Of a stretch of DNA of 64,000 nt, positions 24,572 through 34,432 are shown piece by piece. The position numbers and the translations under genes were made by a program. Positions within the stretch are counted from its first letter, which is position 1. Every line of letters starts with the position of its first letter. The notes under the pieces are model-generated. The model was not told where the DNA came from. It made no database searches and saw only the letters and a list, made by a program, of their open reading frames with translations. Location of the stretch: NCBI RefSeq assembly GCF_001641265.1, contig NW_020167527.1:372001-436000 (forward strand). Reading direction: 5' to 3'. Source of the DNA: Pseudogymnoascus destructans. Taxonomy: Eukaryota; Ascomycota; Leotiomycetes; Thelebolales; Thelebolaceae.

Positions 24572-26468
24572 CGATGGCGCTTCGCGCTTCTATCCTTGCT
24601 CGCGCTCTTCCCTTCGCCGAGCGTTGAAGCCGGCATCTTCCTATCCCGACATGGTTCAAGAGGGGCGGTGGCGAGTGAGAGCTCGATATGTAGCAGTATT
24701 GGAATAGATCTCATAAGGCGCGGCGTGAGTTCTCATCTTGGTTGCAGGGTTTCTAGTCATGCTAATTATCTTTTAAGGGCAATGCTGCAGACGCCGCAGT
24801 TGGCACGACGTTATGTGTGGGAGTTATCGGAATGTATCACAGCGGCATCGGTGGCGGCGGTTTTATGCTCGTGCGCAGCGAGACGGGCGAGTATGAGGAC
24901 GTTGATTTCCGGGAAACGGCGCCGGCTGCTGCATATGAGGATATGTACGCCAATTTCACGATCGGCAGCATAGTTGGCGGGGATGCAAGCGGGGTTCCAG
25001 GCGAACTAAAGGGCTTCGAATATGTACATAAGAAGTATGGGGTAAGTAATGTCTCATAGTAACGGGACGAGTAGAATGCGAGCTAACGTTGCACAGAAAC
25101 TACCGTGGGCAATGGTTGTAATGCCTGCAGCCGAGGTTGCAGAGAGAGGGTTTCCAGGTACGTAAGAGTACAGACCGCAAACGCAACCCTTCGGAGGCAT
25201 AGCATGTCTTTGACTTTAGTATGACTAGGACTGGGAAATAATATGCTAACTTTTTAATAGTGACCGAAGATCTTTTTGGATTCATGACCAGTACGGTCAA
25301 GAAAGGACAGCATTTTCTCACAGAAGATCCCAGCTGGGCAATAGATTTTGCTCCAAATGGCACACTCCTCCAACCAGGCGAAATAATGACACGGAAACGG
25401 TTTGGCAAGACCCTACGAACGATTGCTCAGCAAGGGGCAAGTGCTTTCTACGATGGACCTATTGCGGAGGCCACTATCCGGGCTGTCCAACTCGCAAATG
25501 GCTCCATGACCCTAGATGATATGTCACAATATGATATTATCTCGCGCGAACCTGTCAGCATAGACTATAGAGGATATAAGATGTTCTCGACTGGTGCCCC
25601 GAGCAGTGGAGCAGTGGCGCTGAATACCTTTAAAATTATTGAAGGGTATAACATGAGTGACCCCGATAATTTGAAGCTGAACACCCACAGACTAGACGAA
25701 GCTATCAAGTTCTCATACGGTAGCCGCAACGAACTCGGCGACCCAGACTTTGTGGAAGGCATAGCCGATTTCCAAGCCCAAATGCTGAACACATCAAACG
25801 CCCACGCGACTAGGCACAGGATATCAGACAATCACACTCTAGACCCCACCGACTACAACCCGAAACTCCTCTCCAACCCCGACAGCCACGGAACATCACA
25901 CATCGTGACGACCGACTCATTAGGCCTATCCATCACGCTCACCACAACCATAAACCTATCCTTCGGCAGCCGGCTCTGCGTCCCCGAAACCGGCATCATC
26001 ATGAACAACGAAATGAACGACTTCTCCATCCCCGGCGTCTCCAACGAATTCGGCTTCGTCCCCTCCCGCAACAACTTCATCCGCCCCGGCAAACGCCCCC
26101 TCTCCTCCATCACCCCCATCATCGTCGAGAAGGCCGACGGCAGCCTCTACGTCGTCACCGGCGCCGCGGGCGGCTCCCGCATCATCACCGCTACCATTCA
26201 GGCGCTCTGGCATGTCCTCGATCACGGTATGACGATGCCTGAGGCGCTGGCGCAGCCGAGGTTGCATGACCAGCTGCTGCCGGCGCAGGTGCGTTTCGAG
26301 GTGGGGTATGATAATGCTACGACGGCGTATATGCGTGAGAGGGGGCATAATATTACGTGGACGAGCGAATTGCTTAGTAAGATGCAGGGGATTAGGAGGT
26401 TGGAGAATGGGACGTTTGAGGCGGCGGCGGAGCCGAGGCAGAAGAATAGTGGGGGGTTTGCGGTGTAG
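24572..26468 (+). CDS. Gamma-glutamyltranspeptidase (start codon unresolved)
   Basis: Cleaves glutathione and other gamma-glutamyl compounds; secreted or membrane-bound, self-processed into two chains. Four exons are visible: to 24,724; 24,778 to about 25,039; about 25,097-25,158; and about 25,261-26,468. Motifs: RRGGNAADAAVGTTLCVG, GGGGFMLVR, the autoprocessing and catalytic Thr in SHGTSHIVTTDSLG, and GAAGGSRIITATIQ. All are intact. The N-terminal frame (FALLSLLALFPSPSVEAG, a good signal peptide) has no in-frame ATG after its upstream stop near 24,530. An ATG at 24,574 is in the wrong frame. Either a 5' exon is missed or a base is miscalled. The start coordinate given is only the edge of the open frame. 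Confidence 0.85.
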
Positions 26469-27241
26469 AGGAATGTTGGATACTCGTGATCTATGCGTGG
26501 TACTTAGAAGTATGAGGGACTGTATATGAAGATGAGAAGATATTAGCAAATATACATTTATATAGGTTCTACCCGCCCGTGATATCCATCTGTCGGGATT
26601 TTCCGAGCAGAAGCGGCAGCAGAATAGTCACCACTGGGACCAGAGAGTATTCTAGAGGGGGTTAGGGAAGACATTGAGTTGTTTCTATACGTAGCGCCGA
26701 AGAGCGCTCCTGGTGTCACCACCTCTAACTGTCACCACCGCCAACCGATCCGCCCCCCATTCTTCCCGCTTCCATTCCGGGTGGTTGAGTCGGAGGGCCG
26801 TTCGCGGACCTTTGCTTTCTTGGGGTTCAGTCTAATCCGCCTTCAAGCCAGACGTGGAAAGTAGTGTTCGTGTAGAAAACAAGATTGGCCAATGAATCTA
26901 CTCCCCTGGAAAGATTGGCCAATGAATCTACTCCCTAGTGTCATCGCCTTAGCTGGACCATGATTCGCAGCAAACCGTCCTGGGTCTATCTATTATGTAG
27001 GTAGCCCTTTATTGGGCGACACGAGCAGTGCAGATGGAGCGGGATAGAGGACGGGGAGGATAGTGAGGATTTGGAGATAGGACTTGAACTGAGAACATGA
27101 AATCTGAAGCTTCGTGTTTTGCCAAACTACTGTGGTGATTGCTCAACAATCACTATTGAAGATTAAATGGATAGCATCCTTACCATATTTAGAAAGACTT
27201 AGAGACGAAAATGACAGTATGCAACAACATCAATAACCAAG
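26469..27241. other. Convergent intergenic region
   Basis: No gene supported between GGT (plus) and the serine carboxypeptidase (minus). It holds a 25-bp direct repeat (below) and a tRNA-like stretch around 27,060-27,140 that I rejected. Confidence 0.5.
26881..26935. repeat. 25-bp perfect direct repeat, two copies
   Basis: AAGATTGGCCAATGAATCTACTCCC at 26,881-26,905 and 26,911-26,935 with a 30-bp period. Each copy holds TTGGCCAAT, an inverted CCAAT-type palindrome. Confidence 0.9.
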
Positions 27242-28937
27242 TTACCACCCCTCCCCTCCGTAAACCCCACCAATCCCTACGATCAGGCCGACGTTCGACC
27301 CCTTAACAACAACCTTCATCAACCACTGCAGCGCCCCCTCCGGCTCATCTTGCGCAACACGATGTCCGGCATTGTGAAAAGTATAGTAACTCAGCCCCCT
27401 CTCCTCGCGCCCTTGGCTGACTTGTTGTCCCTTGGAATTGCGCAACACGTCGCTGGTCGGAGGGCGCGAGAAGCCTTGGGACCCGGCCCAGGTCGTGTTC
27501 TGGAGTACTAGTTCCTGGCCTATGTGCGGTATCACGTAGTCGAGGACGCCGTTGAAGATGTGGACCTTGACACCTTGGGAGATGAGGTTGGGGACGATGG
27601 TGTAGGCGGCTGGCTGGGGGTGATATTTTCTGTCGTTTGTGGTGAGCGTGCGGGAGAGGACACCGTTGCAGGCGCTGAAGTCAATGCGGGGAGCGTGGAT
27701 GGCGGCTTGGACGTCGGCACGGTTGAGGTAGGCGATATAAGAACCGTCGCAGTAGAGGCCAGCGTAGCCGTGCTCGTTGATGTTGTAGGCTAAGAAGTCG
27801 CGGTTTAAGGTGGGAGAGGAATAGTAGTTGTATGCTGCGTCAGAAGGGTCGCAGACGCCGTAGCAGTCATTACCAGTGTGGTCCATGATGTAGGCAAGGC
27901 GCTCGGGGGTGTCGGTGCCGCCGCCACCGAAGTCGCAGTTATCAGGAATGTAGCCGGGCGGTACGGGAAAGTCGCGTTTGAAGTTCCCGCCAGATGGGTT
28001 GCCAGGGATGCGGATGGGGCCGGAGGGGGGATATTTGATTTGGGCGCGTACAGCGGGGAAGCCGCAGTCTTTATCGCCTTGTTTGAGCACATCATACATG
28101 TTGGAGGCACTGCTACTGTTAGGATTGTGGGTGTGTAAAAGGAGGGGGGTTGGGGCTTACATATTGGTTCCGAAGTTCGATCGGTGTGCGTCAATGTATG
28201 CGAATGCGGCTACGTTGTTCATCGCTGCCCAGTTTCCCCATAACGCATCTCCCAGACTGAGAGAGGAGAGATATGCCTTCAAAGTCGACTTCTGCGCCTG
28301 GATCTCCTCGGCGATATATGGGAGAAATATGCCCGCGTAGCTCTCACCCATCAGATGGATCTTCTTGGACCGCATCTCCGGGAATACATTGAAGAAGGAG
28401 TCAAGCCATTTCACAACAGCAGCAGTATTGTGTTCATTATCCGTGTTGTTAGATGTGCCAGAACTAAAGCCTGTCCCAATGGGCTGGTCGACGTACACGA
28501 CATTTGCCGCTCTGGTCCACGAATAGGGGTTGCGCTGCGGCTTTGTGGCCGTCCTGGGAAACGTGACCGGGCCATGAATTTTGAAGAGTCCAAGCAAAGA
28601 GCTGCACGCTGGGCCTCCATTAAACCAGATAATGAGGTCATTCTTGCCCTGCTGGGTCTCGGCCTCCCATAGCCAGAAAAAAAGGGAGTTGGTGCCGAAA
28701 CCTGAACCGACCTTCAGACTGCCAGCCCATGATTTTGGAATTTTGAAGTTGACTTTAGGCAGAGACTTCACCAAGTATTCTACGTACAAGTCAGCGGCTG
28801 ATTATTTATTTTCTTATTTCAGGAATTTGTGGGTGTCACTTACGGTCAGCTGCATTACCAGCGTTAATGACAGGCGGCAGCCCAGCCGCCCCCACGGCAA
28901 GTAGCGCGATAGACGCGAGAGTAAACAACAACTTCAT
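27242..28937 (-). CDS. Secreted serine carboxypeptidase (peptidase family S10)
   Basis: Secretory or vacuolar exopeptidase that removes C-terminal residues. The start at 28,937 gives a clear signal peptide (MKLLFTLASIALLAVGAAG). Three exons: a short first exon ending near 28,843, a second ending at AT|GTAAGC near 28,160, and a third from about 28,110 to 27,242. Catalytic motifs are complete: oxyanion WFNGGPACSS, nucleophile GESYAG, Asp in FNGVLDYVIPHIG, and His in FHNAGHRVAQDEP. Cys residues are distributed as in S10 enzymes. The protein ends soon after the His motif with a Gly-rich tail and no GPI or transmembrane signal. About 530 residues. Confidence 0.93.
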
Positions 28938-29882
28938 GATGGACGTATCGGAGGTTGCGGAGCCAAGAAAGCTCCGACGGATGAATTTGAGGAAGGAGTT
29001 CCGATGAGGGACATGACGACGTTTTTAAGTCTTCTAGAAGAAATTTGAGCCCCTTTGGAAGTCTCGAGGTCGGACGTGGTGGAACCAGTGGAATGGTTCG
29101 AAGCCCGAACCGACGGTGAAGAACAATAGTAAGAACGGATGTCTTGGCGGGATAACAATCGTAAGGCACCGGACAATACTAAGGGAAGGGCCGCTAACGT
29201 CCAACTTAAATGAAGGAGGTCCACGAGGATCATAAGAGGCTGCAGCTTGTGTGCAGCTGGCGAAGCAAGGGGGTGAAACTACTGAGAGAACAATGCATCG
29301 CTATCATCTCTCATTCGTAGAATTCTGCACCCTGTCTGTACCACGACTCAATCACAGCAACACAATATTGGTTCTTGCATATTAATCACTCTCAAATAGG
29401 AAGCTTCGTCTGAGAACCAACACAGCTGATAGCTATTCGTACGTGATGCTCAAGGAAAGCCCACGAAAGCAGTAAGACACTAGTATAACTCTGCAACATG
29501 GCCCAATTAATGCTCAGTTTTGATTTCCATAACTATGATATCGGTTCCTATAATTAGTTGCCTCGTTAAAGAAGCAAGTGGCGGTCAGTAAGACACAGCA
29601 AGAGTAAAAGCAAATGGGTATAGTATGCAGCAAAGGCCAGTCCTCCTCGTCGTGAAGGATGCCACCTGACAAACGCCAGAATCAATGTTATGCACCTCTG
29701 CAAACGAAGATGTTTGGCATTACACGTTGATAGTGTAATGCCAAACATCTCCCCAGCACCCTGTTATGGACAAACCCCATCCCCTCATCAAATAGCAAGT
29801 CCAGTCGACGCTGGCTTGTTGACCATCGCAACCCCTCGATAAAAATATCCCGGCTACTCCATCTCCCGCACAGTAACCCAGT
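28938..29882. other. Intergenic region
   Basis: About 0.95 kb upstream of the carboxypeptidase and downstream of the SWIM/RING locus. No coding signal; it includes a perfect hairpin (below). Confidence 0.5.
29708..29750. repeat. Perfect 18-bp inverted repeat, 7-bp loop
   Basis: AGATGTTTGGCATTACAC (29,708-29,725) is followed by loop GTTGATA and the exact complement (29,733-29,750). It would form a very stable stem in RNA or cruciform DNA. Confidence 0.95.
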
Positions 29883-31082
29883 TCAGTAGAATCCTCCAAA
29901 CCCCCCATATCTCTCATCGTCGAACCATGGTTGATGATAGCTGCTATGATCCCGCACGCCGCTCAACCCAAGCTGGCGCGCAACGTTGACGTATCCCTCT
30001 TTGTTCTTCGCTCGATGTTTGCCAATCTTTTTAGTGGCATCCTCATCCTCCTTCCAAACGGTACGACAGTATACGCATTTAACCGGCCCAGGCTTGCTCT
30101 TCGCCCACTGGTCAAAGCAGGTCTTGTGGATATTGTTCCCGCATGCAGCTTTGCACCACAGGATTTCATCGCTGGGCTTGAATTCTATGACACACATTGG
30201 ACAGTCACCCTCGATCGGCTTTCGCTTTCCCAGGTGTGATGTATCTTCGGAGCCATTGGAAGACTGGGGCGTAACAGGGGCGTGTTCGAATATCTGTTTG
30301 AGTTCTGTAGAAAGCAGAGTCTGTTGGTATTGAAGATGCTCTGGAGCTTTCAGAACATTGACGAGAACCTAAGCACTCGTTAGCCCCAAGTCGCCTTGTG
30401 AGTGAGCCTTGCGTATCTACTCAAAAGATGATTCTCGCATCCATGCATGTGCATTTTGGCTTCTTGTCAATCGTAACTTCATATAGATTCCCAGTCGACC
30501 CAGCCATATCAAACTTCTCCACTTCATGCGTTCCATCGCTATTCAATTTTATCTCTCGATCAATGAGGAACATTGGCTGGGATATGGCACGGTCCAATCT
30601 GTCCTGGAACTTACAAGGCGCCCTCTCACGGAACTTTCGACACGGCTCTCCCCCCCAGGATTGGGCTTCCGCTTCCGCTTCGGTGCTTTACTTAGATGCT
30701 TTGCCATAGACTTTCGCATGGATGTCAGCGAATTGGTCCGGGCCACGGAATTTGCGTCATCGGAGTCATCAGAGATATTTATGACCACCGGTTCGCTGAT
30801 GGTCCCCCGCTTCCGCTTCTTGGACGTCACGCCCTGGGGAAAGACAGAAGTCGGACCAGGATTATCGTCAATAGGGATCGCATTGGATACTGTAGGGCCG
30901 AGCGTATCGGCCCCTGGGAAACCTCTCACACTTCCTGTGGAGGTGCCTCTAGCGCTTGCTTGGGTGAAGGACGTGTAAGACGCCATAAAATCTCTCATAT
31001 TTCCTATTGAGGCAGCTCCAGCGCTTGCCTGCATGGAGGCTTTGGTGCTTTGAGCTGGCTCTGAATTGGTGGTGTAAGACAT
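29883..31082 (-). pseudogene. SWIM/RING-type zinc-finger gene with broken frames
   Basis: Related to fungal proteins with a SWIM zinc-binding motif followed by a RING-type E3 domain. The frame from ATG 31,082 encodes a disordered N-terminus with basic clusters (SKKRKRG, KAPKRKRKPNP). At the G7 run (30,651-30,657) the conserved segment CRKFRERAPCKFQDRLDRAM continues in another frame; one more G would join them. The SWIM part shows CTCMDARIIF but then an in-frame UGA just before a plausible intron (GTAGAT...CTAAC...CTTAG), and the expected Cys-x-His half is absent. After the intron the frame VLVNVLKAPEHLQYQ runs to an intact RING (CPMC, CKAACGNNIHKTCFDQW, CVYC) ending at 29,883. It may be a pseudogene, or sequence errors plus divergence. 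Confidence 0.55.
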
Positions 31083-31382
31083 CTTCCGGGTGGAGGCAGC
31101 TGTGGGTGCCCCGGAGAATCAGGTTAAATCAGGGTTGCGTTGAAGCACTTCACCGCCAGCTCTGGTAAAATGGAAAGAGTGTCGAGCATTGAATGAGCTG
31201 ACTGTGATGCTAATGTGAAGAGGCGTCGATTGGAAAGCTGAAGTTGATCATTGTTGCCCGACCTGTGATTTGATAATGTCGTCACTAATTGGGACACGAA
31301 CTGAACGCCTAATCACGTGAATTTGGCCAATTGGAACGCGTCGAACGCGACAACGAAGACAACGGAACAACGAAACACAACG
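31083..31382. other. Junction between host region and mobile-element island
   Basis: About 300 bases upstream of the SWIM/RING gene, so likely its former promoter. No element terminus (TG...CA, TIR) is visible here that could mark the left edge of the island. Confidence 0.4.
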
Positions 31383-31614
31383 ATGCCAATTGATATAGCT
31401 AGAAATGAAGCTCTTCAAAATGCCATTGACTTTCTAAATGATAACCCAACGGAGACTATTGCCGTAGCAGCTCGGATCTACCGTGTAAACCCGGTTACAT
31501 TCTGTATGCGACGCACTCCTCCGCGACGACCTCCCAACAAGCCACCGAAGCCTCGCGGAGGTAACAACAAAATACTTTCTGATATCCAAGTTATAGCTAT
31601 ACAAAGATACATAC
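31383..31614 (+). pseudogene. Relict N-terminus of a Fot1/pogo-like transposase (HTH)
   Basis: The first 77 or so residues from ATG 31,383 (ARNEALQNAIDFLNDNP, AARIYRVNPVTF, ILSDIQVIAIQRYI) have the layout of the psq-type helix-turn-helix that begins Fot1-like transposases; compare the same region of the complete copy at 47,929. The frame then passes without a stop into retrotransposon Gag sequence at about 31,615. I infer a truncated transposase fragment joined to the gypsy element, not a functional fusion. Confidence 0.5.
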
Positions 31615-32456
31615 AACTTACTCCTCAAGAAAGAAAACACAGAATGGACAACAACCTTTGTTTATACTGTGGCAAAGGGGGGCACAGAATTCAGGAGTGC
31701 TATTCAGCACGGGGGAGTGCTGATTCAAAACATATAGCAGCCTCAGACACAGTCACAGCTGCTATTCCTGAAAAACTTGAAAAATCCCCACCAGGCACAA
31801 CTTCAACTGAGACTACAACTTCTCCCCTAGACAACAAAGATGTGTCGATGGTGCTTTCTCAGAGTTTCACACACCTGTTAATCCCTATTCAACTCCATTT
31901 CAAACAACAGGTGTTATCTACAAGGGCTATGATAGACTCAGGGGCAACAGGCAACTTTATATCTCAAGACCTCATCTTGACACACCAGTTACCTACAATT
32001 CCCAAACGCACTCCAGAGTTGCTCCGAGTCATTGATGGAACTCCTATCAGTTCAGGTTCCATTACCTGCAACACCCCAGTACTCAAACTTGAGATTCCCC
32101 TAGGAAAATCAACATTTTCAGACACCATCTCTTTAGATGTTATACCAATGAAGTACCCAGTCATCCTAGGTCTTCCATGGCTTCAAAGGCATGATCCAAC
32201 TATCAATTGGAAGCATTTATCGCTTGGGTTTAGCTCAAATCCTGAGCTCAATACTGAAAAAACCCTTCAAGCCTCAGTTACCCCTATTCAGGTCCAAGAC
32301 TCAGACTTGTCCCAGATCAAGGATTTTGACCAAACTATGGACGATATATCATCTCTGATATGGGTTAAACCTTTCCAACCTGTCCTGGAGATAGCAGCTA
32401 CTTCAGATTTGGAGAAATCATCTCAGGAGGTCATTTTGCCTTTAGCATACCAAGAC
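31615..32456 (+). CDS. Outer gypsy Gag C-terminus and protease (5' part of interrupted pol)
   Basis: It begins with LTPQERKHRMDNNLCLYCGK, the Tf1/sushi-like Gag segment leading into a CCHC zinc knuckle (CLYCGKGGHRIQEC). The aspartic protease follows (AMIDSGATGNFIS, then YPVILGLPWLQRHDPTINW). Gag and Pol share one frame, as in single-ORF chromoviruses. The frame runs to 32,456, where the LTR of the inner element begins; beyond that, 34 codons of LTR sequence are read before a stop. The same frame resumes after the 3' target duplication at 40,224. Confidence 0.85.
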
Positions 32457-32827
32457 TGTAAGGATGCCTCCGTACCTAGATACTCGAAGAACCTGTCTCA
32501 GAACTGTTACGGTCACTACAAGCATGGAATCCGACTCGGTGGGGTTTCGAACCAGTAGAGGAGCATATAGCGAGTTACACTATAGTGGGGGACGGTAAGT
32601 GTATAGGGTTCAGGGCTGATGTAGACCTGTTGCGGTGGAAGGTTCAGGGCTAGGGTTGGGATAACCGAGTCGGGCCCGTTTCGGGAGTTAAGGAAACAGA
32701 CTCAACGGGGTTCCCCCTTCATCTTTTTTGTATCCTTCGTAGTAGACCTATAGGATAGCATCCGTTTAGCCTCCGACTCGCACTCTCATATGCTATTACT
32801 GTGAGCTGGGTGCCCTGTGTCCTTACA
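32457..32827 (+). repeat. 5' LTR of inner element (371 bp)
   Basis: Terminal TGTAAGG...CCTTACA. It differs from the 3' LTR at only two positions, both transitions (GGGCTGATG versus GGGCCGATG; GACTCGCAC versus GACTCACAC). Confidence 0.97.
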
Positions 32828-33184
32828 TTATACAAAAAAGATCACGCCTGCCGGGGACGGCCGTACTTAAATAATATCCCACAACGGAATGACTCAGGAG
32901 AACTACCGTTGCACCATCGACTGCGACTCGGTGATGTTTCGGAGGAGAGACCTGACGACTTCAAATAGCCGTGATTCCAGAGATCTCACGGACAGCCAGT
33001 GGATCAGGGTTTGATTCTTCAGAACAAGCTGGTAAAGTCGCCGACGCGTTGGCGCCAAATAGGATACGAGATCCTTAAGAACCCCCTCATAGCACAGAGG
33101 AAATTGTGGACAAGAGCGTTGATAGCTACGAGCTACCGGAAGTCAAGCTCTTTCGTATCGGTACTGATACACACCCGAGGCAAT

Positions 33185-34432
33185 ATGTCGAAAAAGCCGA
33201 CATCAAACATACCCCAAGACAACGACGGTCAACTGCCCAGAATGACTACCAGACAAACCACCGCTGCAGCTACAACGTCTGTGCCATCCGAAGACATCCC
33301 GAGTCGAATGGCCCACCTCGAAGCACAGATACAGGAGGTCAAGGATCTACTAGTTATCCTGTCGGCATCCCAGACCAGAATCCCGTCCACACCGCCGGTG
33401 GACGCCCCCATACCCACAGTCGAAGTTACGGAGCAACGAACGCCTCGTACACGAAACACACCCGAGACGGTTCAATTGCTGCCTCTTCGGAACACTCGTT
33501 CTCCCTCGATTCCAGGGTCATCACGAATGCACACCGAGGACCCTCCGAATCGCTATAAGAAATCAACCATCTCTGAGAAAATCCTTCCTCTCAGCGATGG
33601 GGTAGAACATACCTTCTTACAATGGAGCGCTTCGATTCGGGACCGACTCGTAGTTAATGAGGATCACTATCTTACCGACGTCTCGAGAAGAGCGTTGATA
33701 TGGGGAACTACGACCGGCCTGGCGAAGACCTACCTAGAGCCCCAATACCTGTCCGCTACGCATGGGTTCCGCAGTGCTGAGGAGATGATGGATCTACTAG
33801 GTTCATACTACCTCACAGGCAACGAGACGGAACAGGCCAGGAACCTCTTCGACGACCTGCAAATGGGAGAGAAAGGGCATGCTAGCGAAACCTTCCCAGA
33901 GTTCAAGGCTCGTTTCCAAAGTGCAGCTATCACAGGACAAGTCTCCGAGTCGGAATGGTTTCGGTACATGTGGAACAAGTTGACTCCTCAATTCCGCAGC
34001 CGCGTTGCGATCATCAAAAACCAATGGAAGGGAGAATACCAGACCATGGTACGAGAACTTACCGCCTTCGACCAGGAACGGCGCCGGAACAACAAATTGA
34101 ATCCGCTACCCGCTCTCGCAAGGACGTCCACACGTACCACGGATACGGCAAAGGCGTCATCAGCGTCGAAGCTGACTCGAGCCACATCCGCTCTGTTCAC
34201 CCGAACCACGTTCCTCCCCAAGCCAGCCATACCGGAACGTCCGAGAACCGCAGTCCCTGCGCCCTCAGGAAACTGTTTCAAGTGTGGCAAGCCCGGCCAT
34301 TTCCAGGACAAATGCCCCCTTAACGCTACTATCAAGGAAATGGACCGTAACGACCCCGAGGCAGAAGAACAATGGGAAGAAGCTGTGGAACTTCAATCGG
34401 ATGCGTCCCTCGAGGAAAACGACGAGGCCTAG
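33185..34432 (+). CDS. Inner element Gag
   Basis: Capsid and nucleocapsid protein. ATG 33,185 (MSKKPTSNIPQDNDGQLPRM) is preferred over the longer open frame, which lacks an upstream ATG. A short coiled-coil-like segment (MAHLEAQIQEVKDLLVIL) precedes the capsid region (EHTFLQWSASIRDRL, FPEFKARFQSAAI, WNKLTPQFRSRV). A CCHC knuckle (CFKCGKPGHFQDKC) and an acidic tail end it. About 415 residues, frame intact. It overlaps the pol frame by about 60 bases (34,372-34,432), with pol in the -1 frame, which suggests programmed -1 frameshifting; no canonical slippery heptamer was found (GAGGAAAAC is the nearest). Confidence 0.88.
   Translation: MSKKPTSNIPQDNDGQLPRMTTRQTTAAATTSVPSEDIPSRMAHLEAQIQEVKDLLVILSASQTRIPSTPPVDAPIPTVEVTEQRTPRTRNTPETVQLLPLRNTRSPSIPGSSRMHTEDPPNRYKKSTISEKILPLSDGVEHTFLQWSASIRDRLVVNEDHYLTDVSRRALIWGTTTGLAKTYLEPQYLSATHGFRSAEEMMDLLGSYYLTGNETEQARNLFDDLQMGEKGHASETFPEFKARFQSAAITGQVSESEWFRYMWNKLTPQFRSRVAIIKNQWKGEYQTMVRELTAFDQERRRNNKLNPLPALARTSTRTTDTAKASSASKLTRATSALFTRTTFLPKPAIPERPRTAVPAPSGNCFKCGKPGHFQDKCPLNATIKEMDRNDPEAEEQWEEAVELQSDASLEENDEA

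Noticed and set aside
27060..27140. tRNA-like stretch on the minus strand (TTTGGCAAAAC and AGTTCAAGTCC, a possible UCA anticodon loop)
   Set aside because: The 3' half resembles a T-arm, but no 5' acceptor strand pairs with TATCTCC and the anticodon stem has a mismatch. At best a decayed tRNA-derived fragment.
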